Part shown: piece after piece, positions 54,326 to 63,620 of the stretch | How the letters are laid out: each line of letters opens with the position of its first letter | Position numbering within the stretch: the stretch's first letter is position 1 | Source: Halarcobacter sp. | GTDB taxonomy: Bacteria > Campylobacterota > Campylobacteria > Campylobacterales > Arcobacteraceae | DNA: 64,000 bases | NCBI RefSeq assembly: GCF_963676935.1 | Contig: NZ_OY781470.1 | Coordinates: 372,001 to 436,000, forward strand | Direction of reading: 5' to 3' | Program-made: the position numbers and the translations under genes | Notes under the pieces: model-generated | Told to the model about the DNA's origin: nothing | What the model saw: the letters and a program-made list of their open reading frames with translations, nothing else | The model's database searches: none

Positions 54326-55621
54326 ATGAGTTATTTAAGTATTAGTTTTTCTCACAAAAATACAGATATTCAAACCAGAGAGAAACTTGCATTTCCAAAT
54401 GAAGAAAATAAAGATAGATTTTTAAAACAATTAATAGATGATGAAAATATAAGAGAAGCTATACTTTTATCAACCTGTAATAGAGTTGAGATTATAACAG
54501 CAGTTAATAATACAAGTAAAGCTTCAAAATCAATAATAAAAAAATTAAGTAATTATTCAAAAATAGATTTTGAAGATTTATATGATAGAGCAGATATTTA
54601 TGAAAATGATGGAGCTATTCACCATCTTTTTTCAGTAGCTTCTGCTCTTGATTCTTTAGTTATAGGTGAAACACAAATTGTTGGACAGTTAAAAGATGCA
54701 TTTAGATTTTCTTTGGCAAAAAATTACTGTGAGCAAAAATTACCTAGAGCTTTGCATTACTCTTTTAAATGTGCAGCTGCAGTTAGAAATGCGACAAGTT
54801 TAGGAACAGGTTCTGTTTCTGTTGCAAGTACAGCTGTAGCAAAAGCAAAAGAGATTATAAAAAATACTGCTGGAGTAAAAGCATTAGTAATTGGTGCGGG
54901 TGAGATGAGTGAACTTACTATAAAACACCTTTTAAGTGCAGGCTTTGATGTTATCCTAACAAGTAGGGATATTAAAAAAGCACAAATTTTAGCAGATACT
55001 TTTGAAGAACATATAAAAGTTGAAGAATATTCTAAATTAGAAGAGTTATTAAACGAAACACCAGTTATGATTACTGCAACATCTGCACCTTATCCAATTA
55101 TAACTCAAAATATGACACATGAATGTAGTTTTGAAAGATATTGGTTTGATATTGCAGTTCCAAGGGATATTGATGATATTGAATCTTCTAATTTAATGAT
55201 ATACTCAGTTGACGATTTACAAGATATAGTAAATAGCAATATGAGTTTAAGAGCAGAACAGGCTAAAACAGCTTATTCAATTGTAAATAAAATGTCATTA
55301 GAGTTTTTTGAATGGTTGAAATCTTTAGAGATTGAACCAGTTGTAAAACATATGTATACTAAAGCGGATGAGATTATAGAAAAAAAACTTAATAATGCTA
55401 TGAAAAAAGGTTTTATAAACAGAGATGATGAAGAGAATATTAGAAAACTTTGTCAAACTGTAATAAATGAATATCTACATCTTCCCCAAAAGCAGATTAA
55501 AACTCTATCAAAAGATAATCAATGTGATATTGTAGTAGGAACAGTACAATCAATATTTGGACTAAGTTCAGATGCAAATATGTTAAATATTCATAATTGC
55601 GATAAATTTAAAATAAATTAA
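54326..55621 (+). CDS. hemA: Glutamyl-tRNA reductase
   Basis: Reduces glutamyl-tRNA to glutamate-1-semialdehyde, the first step of tetrapyrrole synthesis by the C5 route. The 431-residue protein has the catalytic C51 in STCNRVEI, and GETQIVGQLKDAF. The NADPH domain has VIGAGEMSELTIKHL, the segment DIAVPRDID follows, and a C-terminal dimerisation helix completes it. It links to cobA (23324) and, through haem, to the cytochrome encoded at 41357. It lies between ispB and proS in one operon. Confidence 0.96.
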   Translation: MSYLSISFSHKNTDIQTREKLAFPNEENKDRFLKQLIDDENIREAILLSTCNRVEIITAVNNTSKASKSIIKKLSNYSKIDFEDLYDRADIYENDGAIHHLFSVASALDSLVIGETQIVGQLKDAFRFSLAKNYCEQKLPRALHYSFKCAAAVRNATSLGTGSVSVASTAVAKAKEIIKNTAGVKALVIGAGEMSELTIKHLLSAGFDVILTSRDIKKAQILADTFEEHIKVEEYSKLEELLNETPVMITATSAPYPIITQNMTHECSFERYWFDIAVPRDIDDIESSNLMIYSVDDLQDIVNSNMSLRAEQAKTAYSIVNKMSLEFFEWLKSLEIEPVVKHMYTKADEIIEKKLNNAMKKGFINRDDEENIRKLCQTVINEYLHLPQKQIKTLSKDNQCDIVVGTVQSIFGLSSDANMLNIHNCDKFKIN

Positions 55622-55634
55622 TAGGATATAATAA

Positions 55635-57338
55635 ATGAAATTTTCTCAAATGTTTATACCAACAACTAAAGAGACACCAAACGATGCAACACTACCATCT
55701 CATCAATTTTTATTAAGAGGTGGATTTATAAATCAAACTGGCGCAGGAATTTATAATTTTATGCCTTTAGGAAAAATAGTTTTAGACAAAATTAGAGCTG
55801 TAGTTAAAGAAGAGATGGATAATGCAGGTGCAAATGAAGTTTTAATGAGTTTTGTTACACCTCTTGAACTTTGGGAACAATCAGGTCGTTCAGTTGCTAT
55901 GGGACCTGAGTTACTAAAATTTAAAGATAGAAAAAATGCAGGTTTTGTTTTATCTCCAACAAATGAAGAAACTGTAGTTGATATTGTTAAAAATAGAATA
56001 ACTTCTTATAAAGATTTACCAATAAATTTATATCATATTAATACAAAATTTAGAGATGAAGCAAGACCTAGATTTGGGCTTATGAGAGGTAGAGAATTTC
56101 TAATGAAAGATGCATATTCTTTCCATGATTCACATGAAGATTTAGTTAGAGAATTTAATGTGATGGAAGAAGCATATAAAAAAGTTTATGAAAGATTAGG
56201 ATTAGAGTTTAGAGTTGTTGAAGCAGATAGTGGAGCTATTGGTGGAAGTGGTTCTAAAGAGTTTATGATTCTTGCAAATTCAGGTGAAGATACAATTGTT
56301 GTATGTGATTCTTGTGCTTATGGTGCAAATATTGAAGCAGCAAAAAGAAAACCAAATAAAAAAGAAAAATTAGAAACTAAAGCTTTAGAAAAAGTTGAAA
56401 CACCAAATTGTAAAACAATTGCTGAGGTTAGTGAATTCTTAAACGCTGATTCTTTCTATTCAATGAAAGCGGTTATGAAAAAAGCAATTTATGAAGAATC
56501 ATCAGAAGTTGTTTTATTTTTTGTAAGAGGGACAGATGAACTAGAAGAAACAAAAGCATGTAATGCAGCTGATGCACTTGATTTAGAAGATGCAAGTGAA
56601 GAAGAGGTTATAGCTGCTGGTTTAGTTCCAGGATTCTGTGGAATTGTTGATTTACCTAAAGATATAAAAGTTTATGTTGATATAGAATTAAAAGAAGACA
56701 ATAACTTAGTTTGTGGAGCAAATGAAGAAAACTATCACTTTACAGGTGTAGATTTGACATCTATGGAACTTCAATATGCAGACTTAGTTGCTGTTCAAGA
56801 GGGTGATTCATGTCCTTGTTGTGATGGAAAATTATCATATACAAAAGGGATTGAAGCGGGGCATATCTTCCAATTGGGTACAAAATATTCAGAAGCAATG
56901 GATGCTAAATTTTTAGATGCAAATGGAAAAGCGCAACCTTTTGTTATGGGATGTTATGGGATAGGTGTGAGTAGATTAGTTGCGGCAGTTATTGAACAAC
57001 ACCATGATGAAAAAGGGTGTATCTGGACAAAACAAACAGCACCTTTTATGGTTGATGTTATTGTGTCAAATGGTAAAAAAGAGAATGAGCTTGAAGCTGG
57101 TATGAATATTTATAATTCATTAAAGCAAGCAGGAATAGAAACTATAATTGATGATAGAAAACAACAAAGATTTGGTTTTAAAATGGGTGATTTTGAGCTT
57201 ATTGGATTCCCTTATGCAGTTGTTGTTGGTAAAAAACTTCAAGATGGTTTAGTTGAAGTTGTTGATAGAAAAACTTTAGAAAAAACAGAAGTAAAAGTTG
57301 AAGAAGTAGTTGAATATTTAATAAACAAAATTAAATAA
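55635..57338 (+). CDS. proS: Prolyl-tRNA synthetase, bacterial type
   Basis: Charges tRNA-Pro. The 567-residue class II synthetase has motif 2 around [20 protein letters not shown], an inserted editing domain (about 225-395) that clears Ala-tRNA-Pro, a zinc-knuckle-like CPCCDGKL near 395-402, motif 3 [14 protein letters not shown] and a C-terminal anticodon-binding domain. The length is normal for the bacterial (type 1) form. It ends the ispB-hemA-proS operon. Confidence 0.97.
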   Translation: MKFSQMFIPTTKETPNDATLPSHQFLLRGGFINQTGAGIYNFMPLGKIVLDKIRAVVKEEMDNAGANEVLMSFVTPLELWEQSGRSVAMGPELLKFKDRKNAGFVLSPTNEETVVDIVKNRITSYKDLPINLYHINTKFRDEARPRFGLMRGREFLMKDAYSFHDSHEDLVREFNVMEEAYKKVYERLGLEFRVVEADSGAIGGSGSKEFMILANSGEDTIVVCDSCAYGANIEAAKRKPNKKEKLETKALEKVETPNCKTIAEVSEFLNADSFYSMKAVMKKAIYEESSEVVLFFVRGTDELEETKACNAADALDLEDASEEEVIAAGLVPGFCGIVDLPKDIKVYVDIELKEDNNLVCGANEENYHFTGVDLTSMELQYADLVAVQEGDSCPCCDGKLSYTKGIEAGHIFQLGTKYSEAMDAKFLDANGKAQPFVMGCYGIGVSRLVAAVIEQHHDEKGCIWTKQTAPFMVDVIVSNGKKENELEAGMNIYNSLKQAGIETIIDDRKQQRFGFKMGDFELIGFPYAVVVGKKLQDGLVEVVDRKTLEKTEVKVEEVVEYLINKIK

Positions 57339-57368
57339 TTCAATAGCTTATTTGTAATTTTAGTATGA

Positions 57369-57374
57369 TATAAT
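57369..57374 (+). promoter_or_regulatory. Probable -10 box for the first mscS-type gene
   Basis: TATAAT at 57369-57374 lies 23 bases before ATG 57398, with a TTAGGAG ribosome site between. Confidence 0.55.
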
Positions 57375-57397
57375 TTTAAAAAAATTTAGGAGAAAAG

Positions 57398-58207
57398 ATG
57401 GACAGTGTACAAACAGTTTCTGATATGATTGGTCTTTATGCATTAAATATTGCAATTGCTATTGTTATATTTATAATAGGTAAGTGGGTAGCAAAAAAAG
57501 TTGCTGATTTTGCTAAAAAAATGATGTTAAGAAATGAAAAAGTAGATAAAACATTAGCTAATTTTTTAGATGATATTATTTACTATATTTTAATGGTTAT
57601 TGTAATCTTAACAGCTTTAAAACAATTAGGTGTAGATACTACTTCATTTTTTGCAATTTTAGGTGCAGCTGGTTTAGCTATTGGTTTAGCCCTAAAAGAT
57701 TCTTTAGGAAACTTTGCATCAGGTGTAATGATTATTATGTTTAGACCTTTTAAAGTTGGAGATTTTGTAAATGCTGGTGGTGTATCAGGTACAGTTGAAG
57801 AGGTATCAATTTTTAATACTATTATAATTACACCAGATAATCAAAAGATTATTGTACCAAATGGAGCTATAACAGGTGGTTCTATTACAAATGTAAATGC
57901 AAAACCTGAAAGAAGAGTTGATTTGGTTGTAGGTATCTCTTATGATGATGATATTAAAAAAGCTAAAGATTTATTAAAGGGAATTGTAGAAGCTGATGAA
58001 AGAGTACTTCAAGATAAAGGTATTACAGTTGCAGTTTCTGAATTAGCAGATTCATCTGTAAATTTTGTTGTTAGAGCTTGGGTTAAAACTCCAGATTATT
58101 GGGGTGTAAAATTTGATTTAACAGAAAATGTAAAAACTACTTTTGATAAAGAGGGAATCACTATTCCTTATCCACAACAGGATGTTCATCACTACAACAA
58201 CGATTAA
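57398..58207 (+). CDS. Small-conductance mechanosensitive channel, MscS family (copy 1)
   Basis: A 269-residue inner-membrane channel that opens under membrane tension to release solutes. Three membrane segments (about 15-35, 60-80 and 85-110) precede the cytoplasmic beta and alpha/beta vestibule. The pore helix reads LGAAGLAIGLALKDSLGNFASG, and the MscS signature follows as FKVGDFVNAGGVSGTVEEVSI. The protein ends PYPQQDVHHYNND. It overlaps the next gene and is a paralogue of 59594-60400. Confidence 0.94.
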   Translation: MDSVQTVSDMIGLYALNIAIAIVIFIIGKWVAKKVADFAKKMMLRNEKVDKTLANFLDDIIYYILMVIVILTALKQLGVDTTSFFAILGAAGLAIGLALKDSLGNFASGVMIIMFRPFKVGDFVNAGGVSGTVEEVSIFNTIIITPDNQKIIVPNGAITGGSITNVNAKPERRVDLVVGISYDDDIKKAKDLLKGIVEADERVLQDKGITVAVSELADSSVNFVVRAWVKTPDYWGVKFDLTENVKTTFDKEGITIPYPQQDVHHYNND

Positions 58208-59573
58208 TATCCCTAAAATTTTAGAGGATATTCTAACCGACTTAAAAAGTATTGGCATTTTGCCAATACTTGTAGGTGGTTGTGTTAGAGACCACTTATT
58301 AAATATACCATCAAAAGATTTTGATATTGAGCTTTATAATACCACTTCTTTAACTAGTGTAGAGAACTGTCTTAAAAAATATGGAAATGTAAAAGAGGTT
58401 GGAAAATCTTTTGGAGTATTACTTCTATCAACACCTCAATATAGTTTTGATTTTGCATTAGCTAGAAAAGAGAACAAAATTGAAGATGGACATAAAGGTT
58501 TTGAAGTAATTACTTCCTCTTCATTAACTTATGAAGAAGCTGCTTTAAGAAGAGATTTTACTATTAATTCTATTGGATATAATTTTTTTGAAAAAGAATT
58601 TTTAGATCCATATAGGGGAATAGCTGATCTGAAAAATAAGATTATTAAACACATAAAAGATGAAACTTTTGTTGAAGATGCCTTAAGAGTTTACAGAGCT
58701 ATACAATTTGCTTCTAGATTTGATTTTGAGATTGATCCAAATACAAAAAAACTTTGTAAAAATATGGCTAAAACAGAAGAATTTAAAACTTTGCCAAAAG
58801 AGAGAGTTTTTGAAGAGTTAAAAAAACTTTTTTTAAAATCTTCAAAACCTTCAAAAGGGATGAGTATTTTAAAAGAGTTTGGGATACTTAAATATTTTCC
58901 TGAATTAGAGGTTTTAGTAGGGTGTATACAAGACGAAGAATATCATCCTGAAGGGGATGTTTGGGTACATACCTTAATGACTCTTGATGAAATGGTTAAA
59001 CTTAAAACAGGTGATGAATATAGAGATTTATATCTGTTTTATGCCTTGCTTTGTCATGATTTGGGAAAACCATTTTGTACAAAAGAGATAGATGGAAAAA
59101 TCACATCTCATAAACATGAAGCTTTAGGAGTTGAACCTACACAAACTTTTTTAAATAGAATAACAAATGAAAAAAGATTTATAGAAAAAGTTATCCCTTT
59201 GGTTAAAAATCACTTGGCACCATTTCAATTATATAAAGCAGAATCCTCAACAAAAGCAGTAAAAAGATTATCTTTAAGATGCAATATTGAAGATTTATGT
59301 ATAGTTTGTTTGGCTGATTGCAAGGGACGAACAATCCCTGATAAGAAAAAATGTGATGATGCTATATCTTGGGTTTTAGAAAAAGCAAGAGAGATGAATA
59401 TCTCAGAAGAAGGATTAAAGCCTCTTATTCAAGGAAGAGATTTAATAAATTTAGGTTTAAAGCCTTCAAAAGAGTTTAAAGATATTTTAGATTTTGCTTT
59501 AAATCTTCAAATTGATTATAATTTAGATAAAGAAAATATTTTAGAAAAGATAAAAGAAGAATATGTAAAATAA
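58182..59573 (+). CDS. CCA-adding enzyme/poly(A) polymerase family with HD domain
   Basis: A 463-residue class II nucleotidyltransferase. The catalytic head has LVGGCVRDHLLNIPSKDFDIE (GG plus the DxD metal ligands) and RRDFTINSIGYN. An RNA-binding helical part contains EDALRVYRAIQFASRF. The C-terminal HD domain has LCHDLGKPFCT. It most likely repairs or builds tRNA 3' CCA ends; this phylum often relies on such enzymes. ATG 58182 lies inside the mscS-type gene (26-base overlap); the frame is open further up, but no better start is seen. Confidence 0.88.
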   Translation: MFITTTTINIPKILEDILTDLKSIGILPILVGGCVRDHLLNIPSKDFDIELYNTTSLTSVENCLKKYGNVKEVGKSFGVLLLSTPQYSFDFALARKENKIEDGHKGFEVITSSSLTYEEAALRRDFTINSIGYNFFEKEFLDPYRGIADLKNKIIKHIKDETFVEDALRVYRAIQFASRFDFEIDPNTKKLCKNMAKTEEFKTLPKERVFEELKKLFLKSSKPSKGMSILKEFGILKYFPELEVLVGCIQDEEYHPEGDVWVHTLMTLDEMVKLKTGDEYRDLYLFYALLCHDLGKPFCTKEIDGKITSHKHEALGVEPTQTFLNRITNEKRFIEKVIPLVKNHLAPFQLYKAESSTKAVKRLSLRCNIEDLCIVCLADCKGRTIPDKKKCDDAISWVLEKAREMNISEEGLKPLIQGRDLINLGLKPSKEFKDILDFALNLQIDYNLDKENILEKIKEEYVK

Positions 59574-59597
59574 AGTAGAAAAACTACTTTATTTTAC
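59565..59597. terminator. Bidirectional terminator between the CCA-enzyme gene and the second mscS-type gene
   Basis: A 14-bp perfect stem (GTAAAATAAAGTAG at 59565-59578 and its complement at 59584-59597) with a 5-base A loop. It contains the stop codons of both convergent genes. The A-rich and T-rich sides suit termination in both directions. Confidence 0.75.
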
Positions 59598-60400
59598 GAG
59601 TTTATAATATGAACATCTCTTTGAGGAAATGGGATTGTAATATTATTTTTATCAAGAGCTTTTTTTATATCCTCTCTAACACCAAAATATACATCCCAGT
59701 AATCTTTTGACTCACACCAAGGCATAACAAGTAAGTTTACAGAGCTATCTGCTAATGCATTTACTCCAATGTTACACTCAGGATCTTTTAAAACTTTTTC
59801 ATTTTTATTTATAGCTTTATATATAACTTTTTTTGCTTTATCAATGTCGCTATCATATGAGATACCAATCTCCATATCAACTCTTATTATACCGTTACTA
59901 GTTATATTTACTATTGAATTAGATGAGATAACAGAGTTTGGAATAATTATTGTTCTATTTTGATATGTAGTTAAAATAGTATTAAATATTTGAATCTCTT
60001 TTACTTTTCCTACATAACCTTGTGATTCAATAATATCACCCACTTTGTAAGGTTTGAAAATTAGAAGTAACACTCCACCTGCAAAATTTGATAATGAGCC
60101 TTGTAAAGCTAATCCAATAGCTAAACCAGCTGCACCTAAAACTGCAACAAATGAAGTTGTAGCAATACCTACCATTGAGGCAACTGAGATAAAAAGTAAA
60201 ATCTTAAGAACCCAAGAGCATAAACTTTTTAGAAAAGGTATGAGTGTTTTATCTGCTTTTGATGCAATAAGAGTTTTTTCAAATATATTGATAATAATTG
60301 AAATAATCCAAAGTCCTAAGATAAGAGTTATAATTGCTAAAGCTAACTTTGGTGTGTATTCAATAGCAAGATTTAAAAACTTAGATATATATTCTTCCAT
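59594..60400 (-). CDS. Small-conductance mechanosensitive channel, MscS family (copy 2)
   Basis: A 268-residue paralogue of the channel at 57398-58207, on the opposite strand. It has the same three-helix membrane part, the pore helix LGAAGLAIGLALQGSLSNFAGG, the signature YKVGDIIESQGYVGKVKEIQI and the C-terminal PFPQRDVHIINS. Differences in the pore helix (QGS for KDS) may change gating or ion preference. It is convergent with the CCA-enzyme gene and 43 bases downstream of lnt, so the two may share a transcript. Confidence 0.94.
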   Translation of the reverse strand: MEEYISKFLNLAIEYTPKLALAIITLILGLWIISIIINIFEKTLIASKADKTLIPFLKSLCSWVLKILLFISVASMVGIATTSFVAVLGAAGLAIGLALQGSLSNFAGGVLLLIFKPYKVGDIIESQGYVGKVKEIQIFNTILTTYQNRTIIIPNSVISSNSIVNITSNGIIRVDMEIGISYDSDIDKAKKVIYKAINKNEKVLKDPECNIGVNALADSSVNLLVMPWCESKDYWDVYFGVREDIKKALDKNNITIPFPQRDVHIINS

Positions 60401-60443
60401 AATAAACCTTTTTTTATAATTATTTATAATATCAAAAAATAAT

Positions 60444-61679
60444 TTAAGGTCTTATGATGTTGTTTTTACTACCATTTACAGAATGAAATATTGTTATATT
60501 ATATTTTTTAGCATAGTATTTAAGCAATAAATTTTGTAAAATAGGTTCAGTTGATGGAGTAAACCAAGCATTATTTGATAATGCAATCATATATTTTACA
60601 TCATCTAAATTTTGAAAAATATTATCACTAGTTGCTTCATAGCAAATTGCATTTCTAAATTTTACACCATCTATTACAAAATTTGTTGGAGTATCTGCTT
60701 TTTTATAATCTTCCGCCCCATCATAGAATATATCATTAATCAAATCTGTAATTACTTTTGGAAAAGGTATCTCTTCTCCAAAAGGTACAAGTACAACTTT
60801 TTTTGCAATTTCTACTTTTCCATTTGCAATGTGATATGTTGCATTGTAAAAACTATTTTCCTCTTTATATAAAGCTCCTGCGATAATATTTATATAGTAT
60901 GATTTTTGGATTAATTCATTAAGTAAGAGATCTTCGTTATTAAGGACTATTGGAAATACAGTTTCAGGAAGAATAATCAAATCTTTTTTCTCTTCTATAG
61001 CTTTGTCGATTAAGAATAGATTCTTTTCTATCAAATAAGGGATTTTATCTTTTACCCATTTTTGATCTTGGGGTGTATTTAATTGTGGCATTGAAATTTG
61101 TATATTTGGAGGGTTGTCTATATATTCTCCAACATTAGTGTATGTAAAGAATAGTGGAATAATAGCTAATAATTTTATATATTTAGGCATTTCAATAAAT
61201 ATAATTAAAGCTAAAAGAATCAGTACAAAAGCAATTTTTGATGTTTCTAAATAACTATCAATAAAAATCAATTCAGGAATAAACCAATTAAAACCTAAAG
61301 GGTGAATAAATGACAAAATAAAAAGTATAAAAGCTCTATAAATAGTAAATTCAAAAACACCAATAAGTAAAAAAAGAATAGCATAACCAAAAGCAAAACC
61401 TAAAGGTGCCAAAATTGAGATTGAATTTAATCCATAATATTCAAAAGAATTACCTACCCAATAAAACCAAAATATTCCAATAAAAAATCCACTTGTAAAA
61501 AGAGATTTCCTATCAATTTTTAGAACTAAATATAGAGAAACTAACCCTAATATAGTGTTTAAAATTTTATATTCAATATTAAAATATGCAAGGTAAATAA
61601 AAGCACTAAAAAATAAGGCTGTTATCAAGCCTTTTATTATATAAGTTTTGTTAAAATTGTCGCGTTTTACTAAAAACAT
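60444..61679 (-). CDS. lnt: Apolipoprotein N-acyltransferase
   Basis: Adds the third acyl chain to lipoproteins at the periplasmic face of the inner membrane. The 411-residue protein has about seven hydrophobic segments in the first 180 residues and a nitrilase-type domain with the catalytic triad E239 (LPETVFP), K294 (KVVLVPFGE) and C346 (AICYEAT). It is about 100 residues shorter than E. coli Lnt and lacks the last membrane segment, as in other members of the phylum. No clear ribosome site precedes ATG 61679. Its likely clients include the PhoD lipoprotein. Confidence 0.9.
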   Translation of the reverse strand: MFLVKRDNFNKTYIIKGLITALFFSAFIYLAYFNIEYKILNTILGLVSLYLVLKIDRKSLFTSGFFIGIFWFYWVGNSFEYYGLNSISILAPLGFAFGYAILFLLIGVFEFTIYRAFILFILSFIHPLGFNWFIPELIFIDSYLETSKIAFVLILLALIIFIEMPKYIKLLAIIPLFFTYTNVGEYIDNPPNIQISMPQLNTPQDQKWVKDKIPYLIEKNLFLIDKAIEEKKDLIILPETVFPIVLNNEDLLLNELIQKSYYINIIAGALYKEENSFYNATYHIANGKVEIAKKVVLVPFGEEIPFPKVITDLINDIFYDGAEDYKKADTPTNFVIDGVKFRNAICYEATSDNIFQNLDDVKYMIALSNNAWFTPSTEPILQNLLLKYYAKKYNITIFHSVNGSKNNIIRP

Positions 61680-61707
61680 AGAAAAAACTTTTTTAAAAGG
61701 AAATTGT

Positions 61708-61980
61708 ATGGAAGGTCAAAGTGCAGATTTATTAAGCTCATTATTACCTCTTGTTGCATTGTTTGCTATTTTTTATTTTTTAATTATCAGACCGCAACAA
61801 AAACAGGCTAAACAGCATAAAGAAATGATTGCTGGTCTTAAAAAAGGTGATAAGATTGTAACAAATGGTGGCTTAATGGTAGAAATTACAAAAGCAGAGG
61901 AAGATTTTTTTGTAGTTAAAAATCATGATAACACTGAAATGAAACTTGCAAAAGAGTTTGTTGCAAAACTTTTAGACTAA
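61708..61980 (+). CDS. yajC: Preprotein translocase subunit YajC
   Basis: A 90-residue single-span membrane protein that joins SecDF. The membrane segment and following motif read LLPLVALFAIFYFLIIRPQQ, then KQHKEMIAGLKKGDKIVTNGG, typical of YajC. The frame is open from 61648, but ATG 61708 has an AAAGGA site eight bases upstream and gives the normal length. It is divergent from lnt and leads the yajC-secD-secF cluster, as in Campylobacter. Confidence 0.95.
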   Translation: MEGQSADLLSSLLPLVALFAIFYFLIIRPQQKQAKQHKEMIAGLKKGDKIVTNGGLMVEITKAEEDFFVVKNHDNTEMKLAKEFVAKLLD

Positions 61981-61987
61981 TGAAATT

Positions 61988-62016
61988 TTAAAACATGTAT
62001 TTTTTACATGTTTTAA
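61988..62016 (+). terminator. Hairpin between yajC and secD
   Basis: A 12-bp stem (TTAAAACATGTA at 61988-61999 and its complement at 62005-62016) with a T loop, followed by TTTTCT. It may be a partial terminator that sets the yajC to secD ratio. Confidence 0.55.
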
Positions 62017-62054
62017 TTTTCTATGTTTTACACTTACACACTTAAGGACTAAGA

Positions 62055-63620
62055 TTGAAAATCTTTAATTACAGACTAATTATTTTTATTTTAAGTATAA
62101 TTTTTGGAGTTGCATTCTCTATCCCTTCTTTTTTACAAACTGATAGTGGCAAAAAAATCTCTTTGGGACTTGATTTACAAGGTGGTTTACATATGCTTCT
62201 TGGAGTTAAAACAGATGAAGCAGTAACTTCTAAAATTAAATCAATTGCAACTTCAATTAAATATTTTGCAGATGATGAAGAGGTGCTAATAGAGGATTTA
62301 TCTATAAAAGACGATACTGTACAGTTTACAGTACTTGATAAAGATGAACTTCCAAAAGTTAATAAAATGCTAGATACTATCAAAGGTTTAGATATCACAA
62401 AAGAGGATATCAACTATAAAATTGCTCTTACAAATAAAGAACAACTAAGAACAAAAGACTTAGCTGTTGCTCAAGCAGTTGAAACAATAAGAAACAGACT
62501 TGATCAATTTGGTTTGGCTGAACCAAATGTAGTTAGACAAGGTGAAACTGATATTGTTGTTGAGTTACCAGGTATCAAAACAGCTGAAGATGAAAAAGCA
62601 GCTAGAGAGTTGATTTCAAAACCAGCAAATCTTGAACTTATGGCAGTAGATGAAGAAAGAGCTGATCAAGTATACTCTTTGACAAAATATCAAGCTGCTC
62701 AATATGGGGATATTATTTTAGAAGATACTGATAACCCTCAAATCAAATATTTAGTAAAAGAGATTCCTATTTTAAATGGAAGTCAAGTAATTGATGCAAA
62801 GGTTGCTTTTGACCAAGGAAATCAACCAATTATTAATTTTACTCTAAATAGTAGTGGTGCAAGAATATTTGGTGACTTTACAGGGAAAAATGTAGGGAAA
62901 AGACTTGCTGTTGTTTTAGATGGAAAAGTTTACTCTGCACCAAATATTAGAGAAAGAATTGGTGGAGGTTCAGGTCAAATCTCAGGTGGTTTTTCAACAG
63001 TTGAAGCGGGAAATGTTGCAATTGCTTTAAGATCAGGTGCATTACCTGCATCAGTTGAGTTACTAGAAAAAAGAAGTGTTGGACCAAGTCTTGGTGCTGA
63101 TTCTATTCAAGCATCAATGATAGCCTTAATCTCAGGATTTGTAATAGTATTTTTATTTATGATTATCTACTATAGAAATGCAGGAATTATTGCAAATGTT
63201 GCTCTTATCTCAAATATATTTATTATTATTTCAGTTATGGCTATGTTTGGTGCTACATTAACACTTCCTGGTATGGCGGGTATAGTTTTAACAGTTGGTA
63301 TGGCAGTTGATGCCAATGTAATTATTGGTGAAAGAATTAGAGAACTTTTAAAAGCAGGCATGTCTATTCCAAAAGCTGTTGAAGATGGATATTCAAATGC
63401 AATGAGTGCAATTCTTGATGCTAATATTACTACACTTTTAGTTGCAGTAATTCTTTATGCTTATGGTACAGGACCTATTAAAGGGTTTGCTGTAACAATT
63501 TCAATTGGTATCTTAGCATCTATGTTAACAGCAATTTTAGGTACACATGGAATTTATGAAGCCTTATTGCCAAAAATGACAAAAGACAAAAACTTAAAAA
63601 AATGGTTTGGGATTAAATAA
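62055..63620 (+). CDS. secD: Protein translocase subunit SecD
   Basis: Uses the proton gradient to help pull proteins out of the Sec channel. The 521-residue protein has an N-terminal membrane segment, the signature GLDLQGGLHMLLGV, and a periplasmic P1 domain (about 40-330) with ETIRNRLDQFGLAEPNV. Five more membrane segments contain SVGPSLGADSI and VLTVGMAVDANVIIGERIRE, with the conserved Asp of the proton path. It starts at TTG 62055, six bases after AAGGA. The stop overlaps secF (TAATG). Confidence 0.96.
   Translation: MKIFNYRLIIFILSIIFGVAFSIPSFLQTDSGKKISLGLDLQGGLHMLLGVKTDEAVTSKIKSIATSIKYFADDEEVLIEDLSIKDDTVQFTVLDKDELPKVNKMLDTIKGLDITKEDINYKIALTNKEQLRTKDLAVAQAVETIRNRLDQFGLAEPNVVRQGETDIVVELPGIKTAEDEKAARELISKPANLELMAVDEERADQVYSLTKYQAAQYGDIILEDTDNPQIKYLVKEIPILNGSQVIDAKVAFDQGNQPIINFTLNSSGARIFGDFTGKNVGKRLAVVLDGKVYSAPNIRERIGGGSGQISGGFSTVEAGNVAIALRSGALPASVELLEKRSVGPSLGADSIQASMIALISGFVIVFLFMIIYYRNAGIIANVALISNIFIIISVMAMFGATLTLPGMAGIVLTVGMAVDANVIIGERIRELLKAGMSIPKAVEDGYSNAMSAILDANITTLLVAVILYAYGTGPIKGFAVTISIGILASMLTAILGTHGIYEALLPKMTKDKNLKKWFGIK

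Noticed and set aside
62069-62413. Serine-rich minus-strand frame inside secD
   Set aside because: Antisense shadow of a secure secD.
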